From Hyphomicrobiales bacterium (GTDB taxonomy: Bacteria > Pseudomonadota > Alphaproteobacteria > Rhizobiales > Rhizobiaceae), in assembly GCA_011087605.1 (NCBI GenBank), contig JAALLE010000001.1, positions 46,261 through 110,260 on the forward strand: DNA of 64,000 nucleotides. Direction: 5' to 3'. Each line of letters begins with the position of its first letter. Position 1 is the first letter of the stretch. Both the position numbers and the translations under genes were made by a program. Below are positions 45,101 through 50,997 of this stretch, in pieces. The notes under the pieces were generated by a model. That model was not told where the DNA came from. It did not search any database and saw nothing but the letters and a program-made list of their open reading frames with translations.

Positions 45101-46502
45101 GTTCAGTATCACCGTACTCAACATTGTTCCGGTGGCTGCTGCTGACCAGACCATCGTGATCAGCGAAGGCGAATCTCTCAACCTGGATATGTCGCCGCTG
45201 TTTGTTGATGCCGACAATGACACCATTACCTATTCGGCGAGTGGCTTGCCTGCCTGGGCTGCCATAGACCCGGTTAGCGGTTTGATAAATGGAACTGTTC
45301 CACCAGACGCTTCTGTGGCCGGTGCATTTATAATCTCGGTAAGCGCTGATGATGGTGACGGAGGTATTGCCTCCGTCGACTTGACCGTTGATCCGCGCAA
45401 TGTCGCTCCAATTGCGACAACATCGATTGCAGATATGCGCGTGCGCGAAACCGACATGGTCGATATCGATGTCAGCACCTTGTTTGTTGATGGTGGTCTG
45501 GACAGCGATCTGATTACCCTGTCGGTGACCGGATTGCCGGCCGGTGTCAGCTTTGATCCAACCTTCGCGCGCATTTCCGGTGTCGTCGCTGCCGGTGCAG
45601 ATATGACCAATCTGGTCAGCATTACGGCCGATGACGGGCAGGGGGGTGTCGCGCTGGTCGAATTCAACATTTTGGTATTCAACGATTCGCTGATTGAGGA
45701 AGAAACGCCGCTGGCCGAATATGACGACCTGATAGAATTTGAACCAACAGATACACCGAGCGCTCAGATCAACGATCCTTTGACCACTGTGATCGACGAA
45801 ATTGCTGAACTTAACGGGACAACCGATCTTGACCGCTCCTCAGGCATAATCCTGTCAACGATCGACGGGATTGAGCCATTGCAGGAAGCCACTTTGTCCG
45901 GATCTGATGCCGGTATTCCCGATCAGGTAGACGCCATGGACCGGATGGCAAACTCGACCGACTGGCTACGCGCCTCTGGGCGGCAAGGCAATGGAGACTG
46001 GAGTGTCGCTGGAACATTTGGCTACATGGCTCTGACCGATGACATTAATCTTGACGGCGATGACCACAGGGACGAACGGTTGGAACGGCTGACAGTTCAG
46101 GCAGAAAACCGGCAAGGCGCTCTATATATCGAGCTGGATAACCAGTTGGATCCGCAGCGCGATGGGCGAACAGTCACGACCACATTCTATTATGAAGGCA
46201 GTGAACAATTGCCGGAATGGATGAAGCTGGTGCGCGAAGGCTTCATTTCGGCGACCCCGCCACCGGACATCAGCGAGGTAACTCTGCAGGTGGCGATCGT
46301 TCTCGAAACGGGCAAGGAACTCAACAAGCAGGTTGTGATCGATGTTGCCTCCGGCGCGGTAATTGATGTTGGGAGCGAAACGGAGGATCTTCCGATAGCC
46401 GAAAGTGACGCCGAAGAGCCGGAACCGAACGATCCGCAACTGCCAAAACTGAATTTGGGCGATATGCGCGGGTCGATTGATTTGCACGATCAGCAAGGCT
46501 GA
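36192..46502 (+). CDS. giant LEPR-XLL/DUF4347 secreted repeat protein
   Basis: 3436 residues from ATG 36192 (GGAATTGAG upstream). No conventional signal peptide; the N-terminus has the LEPRILLDAAAAE motif at residue 30, found on very large repetitive proteins. Residues about 103-264 are a DUF4347 domain (IVFVDAAIDDRDGLIASLEPG...AVHIFSHGTQGSLQLG...DILIYGCNFGEG...LSGDWDLEV). Next come Ig- and cadherin-like beta domains, a Calx-beta-like segment near 1101 into which a nidogen-like domain (about 1180-1366: FVSSNGYLTFGS, VIAPFWDDLNAG) is inserted, then a regular A-B superrepeat (1700-2880), three putative-Ig domains (2880-3170) and an acidic C-terminus. It has no RTX nonapeptides. I infer a cell-surface or secreted adhesin or matrix protein, exported by the downstream genes. 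Confidence 0.85.
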   Translation: MAGSFHSIFNRKPADAPVDPEKDKLLMRVLEPRILLDAAAAETALDIAGQAAHSQLADDYMENPQPADGAESDLNGSGESPTANDAEDEVAENLSALPRRTDREIVFVDAAIDDRDGLIASLEPGVSIHIIDSNSDGVQQIADILADSGGYDAVHIFSHGTQGSLQLGSAELNASSIADTYADALVQIGAALGENGDILIYGCNFGEGDIGKQAAGLLASATGADIAASDDLTGSESLSGDWDLEVKHGQIEARSFSLPDWQGILPGYELQTAAEPTIGHLDDGIVGTINTTATWSDAVTLDPGGGPIQTYDIRATLIGMTDGMSATFESVPSTDGSLDDFRVVVTNIGDVVGSAGGQDILEVGSVVVRWAIYESGTETLAPPEQFNLIFKDIEGLAGTPDSRETVAVESEEIVSHTVNIGSDLQVGSGFEGLTATGTQLGTGAVGSDLGLSWASANQFVVTYTSRTLITNFDMDGDRDMSAFPTPVTTKTQLIDLNGAAAGEDYLTTYINGSQMGTDDDVPLTLTDIDMSIFDLDSQFLSNATVTLTNASAGDVINYDPVLLGALGITANYTDTGTERILQLNGTAVISNYETALQSISYSNGNPDGSFDQVTDRVFEFTIYDGVITSDIARTTVQFAAAGADPVAGTNVYAEDEDTTITTNAATGLLSNDSDPQGTGLTIIGALDSDSASITIGAAHTMPSGALLTLNANGSFTYIPALHYSGNESITYSISDGINSSTGFATFDIQPVIDAVTLTVIQPDDLSDEDVASAAIDVSTMSGDPSESQIVLATNIPNGVVLTDGVFSFTAEDGLFEVDVTEWDRTQLRVLPVQNSDQDIDIVFVTENFEVDGSMSFDSQTVTFRVDAVADVPILIVEQAFAGIDENVPLGTTISVELFDTDGSEEITDITISGIPAGAQMIVDSGPLTITGGSVSFGIIDLPGLIFSPPITGADAVYNLTVSATASEVSPENGVQLLSATRFGVGLTIELNDNDNPVVAVDDTASTFAGESVSIYVLDNDFIPDGAPLVTHVNGIAIDTITPVVLAGGEGTVELSPFGYLVFHASDSFAGEVNFNYTAQDADLSTDTGVVTVKVEPRWRLSSVASVVEGNDARFTLEIEGGVAQGDVISAEVILEEGTATAADHATLVDSINDSIANLGQTDFSFDGTNITYTAPATNYSSQYVAGAGAFIDIAATGDPLNIGDDGITGRNIGFNFDFYADSFSSIFVSSNGYLTFGSPGADSNNVSLDGTALSSRPVIAPFWDDLNAGAGNIFVETVGAIEGQRQFIIQWEGIENASDGTGTGSFQVVLDEAGSKITFNYRDIIFDGVGDNGAGATVGLQSPDGIADEFSHNVGGNIFDGDSIIFTREANVGVELYIDIPIVDDPDFEDVEDFGLRIISSVNSAIGVDNTSVTIAVSDNSAPVAVDDSVSTAETSTVLINVITNPGGLDSDPEGHTLRNSELDGVVITGGTAVTLASGATVGVNPNGALTYNPNGAFAHLAEGEPGVDTFTYRVVDAYGTESAAPATVTINIIGENQTAVIDLDDDGTTSATTYSITYGPLETTMSITAPDAVIVDVDDTELSLLTITLGGFVQPGNEKIRIGGVVVDYGTALSTTVSQGGTLFRLIYDGANDIQITNNFGPEFAVADIQSFIRALAYENDSADDTRGTRTLTFVATDDDGPGVAAVTEIYVVGNNVAPVAGDDGIPTPYSVVEDTAIMITTAELMLNDSDVDLNPLDIIAVNGGANGNAALDAFGNITYTPNADFTGLTLFTYTLDDGEGGQDTGTVHVNVTPVNDAPRVDLNGLQPGIDNTINYVENDPSTSLFLLTGTLIDVDNANLTGADVVMTGGQIDDVFTFGTLPAGITATLVPAEAATGLTAPSTVTIQFFGTASVADYETALRSVGFLNLSDLPDTTTRTVTVSATDGLATSLIANATIDVQRVNDVPDTLDDGLFTFDEDTSITITPATLLANDSDKDGDILTITSVQSPVNGSIITDGFGDFVFTPNVNYFGPASFTYTVDDGAGGTRTEIVNLMVSSVNDQTVITLDTGSGDGNYAFTYTENDPATDIVSASLVLQDVDHVNLSSASIVLTNGQIGDILEHGSMPVGITAAIVPATALTSAGSITVTLSGTASLADYEAALKLVTYRSLTDALSTIPRILSISVNDGVDDSNVGTTTVTAIAVNDAPLAVDNALTINEDTPRIILPAELLGNDSDPDLDVLTITSVQAPVNGTVVLNGDNTITFTPSAHFFGSASFTYTIDDGNGAQDTATVNLTVNPVNDPAVVDLDTGAGGSGYSTTFVENASAIPIVDPSILITDVDHTSLNGASVTLTNGQTGDQLQVGGLPGGIVSSISPSGALTSAGTVTVTLSGSATLADYETALQAITYISISDNPGNLARIIDITVSDGVSSSTVASSTISVIPVNDDPVAAADGAYTFNEDTNFVISEALLLANDSDADGDTLIISSVQAAINGSVALDGGGNVVFTPTPTYSGPASFTYTAMDPSGATDTTTVNLNILILNDAPIVDLDFSAAGSGYATAYTENASAIAIVDGDVSITDEDNVTAASATVTLTNGQIGDLLQVGALPGPLTASIVPSTALTAPGSITISLTGIASLADYQTAFQALTYQSTSEDPNTVIRSIEFVVNDGEDDSLASTTTIAVTAVNDAPNAVDDGVPSAIVVTEDVPLIFNPVTSNDFDFEGDTLTITQIDGNAVALGGFVNLGLGRVDLALDGTTLTFTPPLNYFGPAAFTYTISDGALTDTAAVNLDVQPVNDAPVAVDDGPVVLVEDGSVFFDPALANDSDVEGDTLSIQQIDGQPIGPTGSVSIASGSITLGADGRTLEYVPRADFNGSVVVSYVIHDGQATATANVTFDVTAVDDPLTVVTTPPGVTFNDSDIVSLPMAGFFNDPDGDALVYSASGLPAGITIDSATGVISGALDSSASQAGPYAISVSVDDGLSSVVSTRFSITVLNIVPVAAADQTIVISEGESLNLDMSPLFVDADNDTITYSASGLPAWAAIDPVSGLINGTVPPDASVAGAFIISVSADDGDGGIASVDLTVDPRNVAPIATTSIADMRVRETDMVDIDVSTLFVDGGLDSDLITLSVTGLPAGVSFDPTFARISGVVAAGADMTNLVSITADDGQGGVALVEFNILVFNDSLIEEETPLAEYDDLIEFEPTDTPSAQINDPLTTVIDEIAELNGTTDLDRSSGIILSTIDGIEPLQEATLSGSDAGIPDQVDAMDRMANSTDWLRASGRQGNGDWSVAGTFGYMALTDDINLDGDDHRDERLERLTVQAENRQGALYIELDNQLDPQRDGRTVTTTFYYEGSEQLPEWMKLVREGFISATPPPDISEVTLQVAIVLETGKELNKQVVIDVASGAVIDVGSETEDLPIAESDAEEPEPNDPQLPKLNLGDMRGSIDLHDQQG
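41290..44834 (+). repeat. coding superrepeat: alternating 145-residue A and ~97-residue B modules
   Basis: Boundaries at successive V/LND-x-P motifs fall at 41577, 42021, 42312, 42747, 43035, 43470, 43761, 44196, 44520 and 44835. A modules (TENxxxxxxV...VTLTNGQIGD...LTSAGxVTVTLSGxASLADYETAL) are 444, 435, 435 and 435 bp. B modules (cadherin-like: NEDTxxxI...LLANDSDxDGDxLTI...FTPxxxYFGPASFTYT) are about 290-325 bp. Order B-A-B-A-B-A-B-A-B-B. Confidence 0.85.
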
Positions 46503-46767
46503 GTGGAAGCCTGCAGTCGGGCATTTCAGGCCGTGAGTTTTTGCCTGTTTCTATGCATAAATATACTAACCCAATTTAAGCAAAAAATCGCTTTGAATTC
46601 AGGGCTATTAGAGAAATTTGGGCGGGATATTTATGGTAAAAAATTGATAAATATTGGGGAACGTTAAGTCTTCGTTAGGCACAAACACAGATATTAGGCG
46701 GAACCGCGTATTCTGTGTGAAATGGTTAACAGAACGTAGGGGACACTAGCGTTGCGAGGAATAAATT
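46503..46767. other. intergenic region before the TolC-like gene
   Basis: 265 bp, AT-rich (46540-46680), between the giant gene and the TolC-like gene on the same strand. It may hold a separate promoter. A weak hairpin GCCTG/CAGGC with TTTTT lies at 46509-46542. No ORF or RNA was recognised. Confidence 0.35.
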
Positions 46768-48456
46768 GTGAAGCGTATCCTGCTCTCCGCCGTGATGGCA
46801 TTAAGTTTATCAGCCTGCACGGCTATACCAAAGCCGCTGACCACAGGTGCCCTAACCAGTTTTGCTGATGAAAAACTGGCCCAGGTAACGTCCGATCAGG
46901 AACCTGTTGCCGAGGCGATAACCCTGTATCAGGCAATGGCTCGCGCCTTGCTCTACAATCTTGATTTCCACGTTGAACTTTACAACGAAGCGCTGGCCAA
47001 CAAACAATTGGCGACCGCCCGTCTGGAAACCCTGCCAAACCTGGTTGCATCTGCTGGCTATGTTGGTCGCAACAATGATGGCGGCAACGCTTCATCTTCT
47101 GAGTTCCCGGACCGTGAAAAGTTTCAGGAAGACATTACGCTGTCCTGGAATATTCTTGATTTAGGCCTTTCAAAAGTGCGTGCCGAACAGGCCGCCGACG
47201 AAGTTTTGGTGGCGCGCGAAAAACGTCGCAAGATTATCAACCGGGTGATAGAGGACGTCCGCACCGCTTATTGGCGTGCGGTATCGGCGGATCGTCTTGT
47301 CGTTGGCCTTCGCAAGCTGGAAGGTCGGGCACAAAGAGCCTTGAAGAATTCCGCTTCTCTGCAACGAGACGGCCAAACTTCACCGCTGACTGCCTTAACG
47401 TATCAGCGTGAACTGGTTGAAATTCAACAGCGCATACAGCGCCTCCAAAAAGACCTGTCACTGGCAAAGATTCAACTTGCGGCATTGATGAGCATCCGGC
47501 CCGGTGACCAGTTCACACTGGCGCAGCCCGCCCGTCGCGCTACCAGCACTGAACTGCAATTGTCCAGCGAAGAAATGGTCTATGCAGCACTGGAAAATCG
47601 CCCGGAAATCCGGGACATCCAGTACAAACTGCGGATCAACGAAAAAGAAACCAAAAAGGCACTCCTGGAACTGCTGCCTTCAGCGAATATTTTCGCCAGT
47701 GCCAACTGGGATTCCGATCAATATTTGTACAACACCAACTGGGTGGGCTGGGGTGCCAAGGCAACCTGGAACCTGCTCAACGTATTCAAATATCCCGCCA
47801 AAAAACGCTTGGTAAAAGCCAAGGATGAAACGCTTGAAGCTCGTGCCCTGGCGGTCACGATGGCGATCATGACCCAGGTGCATGTCAGCCGAGTGCGTTA
47901 TGGCCACTCAAAGAAATTATTTAGAACAGCGGCGAAGCACTTCAAAATCCAAACCGGTATTGTCAAACAAATTCGCTCCAGTTTTGCCGAAGGCCAGGCC
48001 AGCGAACAGACATTGATCCGCGAAGAAATGAATACGCTTGCCAGCCAGGTCGCCTCTGACATTGCTTATGCTGACCTGCAGAACTCTTATGCAAACATCT
48101 ATGCGTCAATGGGTATTGACCCCTATGCCGATGATCTGCGTGCGGACGACAGTGTCGATGGGTTGGCTGATGCCTTGCGACAAGTGTGGATCGAGCGCGG
48201 AGACAATTCCGGTTCCTGGCGTGCAAGGCGCGCCGCAAAAGCTCATGTGGTGACAGGCTCGGTCAAAAAGGCGGCAGATCCGAATTCTGTCGATCCGATA
48301 GTTGCAGAAACCCATGGGTGGACGGCCTTAAAAGCGAAATCAAAATACGATTCTGAGATCGTTCACATTGAAAACAAGCCCAAAACATCATTCTGGAAGA
48401 AATTGACGAGTGGTGGGGGTCGCAACAGCATGTTGAACCGTGAAAATGAGAACTAG
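46768..48456 (+). CDS. TolC-family outer-membrane efflux lipoprotein
   Basis: 562 residues from GTG 46768 (GCGAGGAATAAATT upstream). The start MKRILLSAVMALSLSAC carries a lipobox with Cys17, so it is lipid-anchored to the outer membrane. The body has the paired coiled-coil repeats of outer-membrane efflux proteins: ALANKQLATARLETLPNLVASAGY, NILDLGLSKVRAEQAADEVLVAREKR, RVIEDVRTAYWRAVSADRL, PSANIFASANWD, and LVKAKDETLEARALAVTMAIMTQV. A 100-residue C-terminal extension is basic and unlike TolC. It is the likely outer-membrane channel for the adjacent adaptors and the giant protein. Confidence 0.88.
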   Translation: MKRILLSAVMALSLSACTAIPKPLTTGALTSFADEKLAQVTSDQEPVAEAITLYQAMARALLYNLDFHVELYNEALANKQLATARLETLPNLVASAGYVGRNNDGGNASSSEFPDREKFQEDITLSWNILDLGLSKVRAEQAADEVLVAREKRRKIINRVIEDVRTAYWRAVSADRLVVGLRKLEGRAQRALKNSASLQRDGQTSPLTALTYQRELVEIQQRIQRLQKDLSLAKIQLAALMSIRPGDQFTLAQPARRATSTELQLSSEEMVYAALENRPEIRDIQYKLRINEKETKKALLELLPSANIFASANWDSDQYLYNTNWVGWGAKATWNLLNVFKYPAKKRLVKAKDETLEARALAVTMAIMTQVHVSRVRYGHSKKLFRTAAKHFKIQTGIVKQIRSSFAEGQASEQTLIREEMNTLASQVASDIAYADLQNSYANIYASMGIDPYADDLRADDSVDGLADALRQVWIERGDNSGSWRARRAAKAHVVTGSVKKAADPNSVDPIVAETHGWTALKAKSKYDSEIVHIENKPKTSFWKKLTSGGGRNSMLNRENEN

Positions 48457-48511
48457 TAGTTGGCGGTTGCGCTGGCCGACGCCTGGCAGGGTGTCAAAAA
48501 GGACATTTGAA

Positions 48512-49360
48512 ATGAATATCAAAACCGTTTTCTCTCTTTTATTGGCGACCGGACTGGTTTCCACTTCCTATTCCGCTCTGGCAGGTAATGCGTCCAGGGC
48601 GGTTCAACAAATGACCCAGCGGGATCGGCAAATTTTGTCCCAGGCCGAGTTTGGCATCGACATGATCACCACCGGTACGGTCAAATCTGAAAGCAATTTC
48701 GACGCCCGTGGTGTGGTCATTCCAAATGCGGAAGTTACACTTGGGGCCGGTGTTGCTGCCCAGATCAAGGTAATGCCGTTCAAGGCCGGAGAAGAATTCC
48801 GCAAAGGTGAATCTCTGGTGATCTTTGATTGCGCGCGGCAACAGGCCGACCTGCGAGGCGCCAAGGCTAATTTGGCCAAAGCCAGTTCTCACCACCGCGG
48901 CAAAATTCGGTTGAAATCTCGTGGAGCTGCCGGAGCGCAGGAAGTCCGCGATGCTGCTGCCGATATGGCCGTTGCGAAATCCAATGTTGATGGTCTTACC
49001 GAAGTAATAGGTCTTTGCAAGATAAACGCGCCATTCAATGGGCGTGTTGTCGAGCGGCATGCTCAAACGCACGAAATTCCAGCTGCCAATGCGCCAATCA
49101 TGACAGTCGTGGATGACAGTATGTTGGAAGTCGATTTGATCGTGCCATCAACGTGGCTGCGTTGGGTACGTCCCGGCACGCGTTTTGAGTTTGATGTGGA
49201 CGAACTTGGACAATCCTACACCGCCCAAGTAGATCGGCTGGGTGCAAAGGTTGATGCCGTCAGCCAGACGATCAAGATCACCGGCACATTTGTCCAGCGT
49301 CCGGGCAATGTCCTGACCGGGATGAGCGGCACTGCGAAATTCGATCCACCCACAAATTAG
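48512..49360 (+). CDS. periplasmic adaptor (HlyD/RND type)
   Basis: 282 residues from ATG 48512 (AAAGGACATTTGAA). The signal peptide MNIKTVFSLLLATGLVSTSY (through SALA) is followed by an adaptor fold: VIPNAEVTLGAGVAAQIKVMPFKAGEEFRKGESLVIFDCARQQADL, a short coiled coil, and KINAPFNGRVVERHAQTHEIPAANAPIMTVVDDSMLEVDLIVPSTWLRWVRPG. It lacks an inner-membrane anchor and the hairpin is short, so it is a compact member. It lies 55 bp after the TolC-like gene and 71 bp before the GAF-HlyD gene. Confidence 0.85.
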   Translation: MNIKTVFSLLLATGLVSTSYSALAGNASRAVQQMTQRDRQILSQAEFGIDMITTGTVKSESNFDARGVVIPNAEVTLGAGVAAQIKVMPFKAGEEFRKGESLVIFDCARQQADLRGAKANLAKASSHHRGKIRLKSRGAAGAQEVRDAAADMAVAKSNVDGLTEVIGLCKINAPFNGRVVERHAQTHEIPAANAPIMTVVDDSMLEVDLIVPSTWLRWVRPGTRFEFDVDELGQSYTAQVDRLGAKVDAVSQTIKITGTFVQRPGNVLTGMSGTAKFDPPTN

Positions 49361-49431
49361 TTTGACATCGGGTGCTAAGTTGAGCTGATCGGCTCACAGG
49401 TCACCCCCACGACCCGGAATTTAAAGCACCT

Positions 49432-50997
49432 ATGTCACAGTCTCAGGCCCAACAATCGTCCCGCTCCCGACAGCCTGATCGATCAAGTAAAAGCGAGTCT
49501 GCTCCCGGTGCCGGCGTCGACGCAGCGGCAATTGCCGCAGCAAATGCCGCCAATGCCGCGGTGGTAAAAAATAGGGATATGGCGTCTGCTCAATCGGCAC
49601 AATCTGGTCAGGGCAATCCCGCTTCCAACCGGTCCAACGTCAGTGGGCCCGGTCCCAGCAGGGCGCGTGAATCCGATATTACCAATGCTCTGCTCAACCT
49701 AGAGAGAGAAGCACGCAAGGCCGAAACCGAGGCCGAACTCGGCTATCTTATGGTCAATGGATCAAGGGTTGCCGTGCAATATCGCCAAGCTCTTTTGGTC
49801 ATGCGTTCCGGTGGTTCAAAACACCGGGTCGTGGCGGTTTCGTCGCTGTCTGCCATCGATCGCAATTCGACATTTATTCGCTGGGTAGAGCGGTTGGCGA
49901 AACAGAAGCTGACCGGTGAAAAAGAGGCGAAGGTTTTCTCGTTTGATGTGCGTGTTGAAGCGGCCAGTGATGATCTGGATGCCAGCAGCTACCCGTTCTC
50001 CAATGTGGCGTTTGTACCGCTGCAATTGCGTGACGGCACGGTGTTTGCGCATCTGATGTTAACCCGTGAAGGAGAATGGGATGAGCGCAGTTTGGTGGCT
50101 GCTACACGTCTTTGCGAAACATTTTCGCATTCGTGGGAAGCGCTGACGGGGCCGACGCAGGTCAAGCGCAAGATGCGTTCTCGCACCTTGCTTTGGATTA
50201 TTGGTGCGGCGGCAATCGTGGCGGCAGGGTTTTATCCTGTCCCGTTGTCGGTACTGGCGCCTGCAGAGGTAACGCCTACCGACGCCTTCATTGTTGCCTC
50301 ACCTGCAGATGGTGCAATTGAGTCCATCGAAGTTGATCCCAATTCCACTGTTTCAAAAGGGCAATTGCTGTTCACGTTTGCAGATACCGACCTGCGCAAT
50401 CGGGTCAAACTTGCCGGGCAGGCCGTCAGTGTTGCCGAGGCCAGATATCAGCAGAGCCTGCGTACGTCATTTTCAGATTCGCGGGCCAAGCGAGAATTGT
50501 CGATTGCCCAGTCTGAACTGAAGTTGAAGGCCAGCGAATACGATTTCGCTCAGGAGCTGTTGAAGAATTCACGGGTGACCGCAGGCGCATCGGGTCTTGT
50601 ATTATTTGCTGACAAGGAAACCTGGACAGGCCGACCCGTATCGGTGGGCGAACGTATCATGCGCATTGCCGATCCTTCAAAGGTTGAAGTTACAATTAAC
50701 CTTCCGGTGTCTGACGCCATCATTTTGAAAGAACAGGCTCGGGTCGAACTCTATCTCGACAGCAATCCACTCAAACCGGTCAAGGCCGCAGTTTCCAGCG
50801 CAAGCTTTCACGCCAGGCCGGATGGTGACGGGGTGTTGTCGTATCGCGTGCGGGCGGAGTTTGCGGTTCAGGCAGGAAAGACACCACCACGCATCGGGTT
50901 GCGCGGAACCGCGAAGGTCTATGGTGACAAGGTGAGGTTGGGATATTACCTGATGCGCAAACCCATTTCGGCGATACGGCAATGGACGGGCTACTAA
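49432..50997 (+). CDS. HlyD-family adaptor with N-terminal GAF-like cytoplasmic domain
   Basis: 521 residues. Residues 1-80 are Ser/Gln/Ala-rich and disordered; 84-238 resemble a GAF-type domain (AETEAELGYLMVNGSRVAVQYRQALLVMRS...FVPLQLRDGTVFAHLMLTREGEWDERSLVAATRLCETFSHSWEAL); a single membrane helix is at about 252-268 (RTLLWIIGAAAIVAAGFYPV); the rest is a HlyD-like adaptor (VASPADGAIESIEVDPNSTVSKGQLLFTF, coiled coil, VTINLPVSDAIILKEQARVELYLD). The N-terminal domain would lie in the cytoplasm and the adaptor in the periplasm. It overlaps the next gene by 16 bp, so translation is coupled. Confidence 0.82.
   Translation: MSQSQAQQSSRSRQPDRSSKSESAPGAGVDAAAIAAANAANAAVVKNRDMASAQSAQSGQGNPASNRSNVSGPGPSRARESDITNALLNLEREARKAETEAELGYLMVNGSRVAVQYRQALLVMRSGGSKHRVVAVSSLSAIDRNSTFIRWVERLAKQKLTGEKEAKVFSFDVRVEAASDDLDASSYPFSNVAFVPLQLRDGTVFAHLMLTREGEWDERSLVAATRLCETFSHSWEALTGPTQVKRKMRSRTLLWIIGAAAIVAAGFYPVPLSVLAPAEVTPTDAFIVASPADGAIESIEVDPNSTVSKGQLLFTFADTDLRNRVKLAGQAVSVAEARYQQSLRTSFSDSRAKRELSIAQSELKLKASEYDFAQELLKNSRVTAGASGLVLFADKETWTGRPVSVGERIMRIADPSKVEVTINLPVSDAIILKEQARVELYLDSNPLKPVKAAVSSASFHARPDGDGVLSYRVRAEFAVQAGKTPPRIGLRGTAKVYGDKVRLGYYLMRKPISAIRQWTGY

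Noticed and set aside
36192..46502. RTX adhesin with calcium nonapeptides and classical type I signal
   Set aside because: No GGxGxDxUx repeats in the C-terminus; the ending is acidic and non-repetitive.
46503..46545. Terminator after the giant gene
   Set aside because: Stem of only five base pairs and a distant T-run; not convincing.
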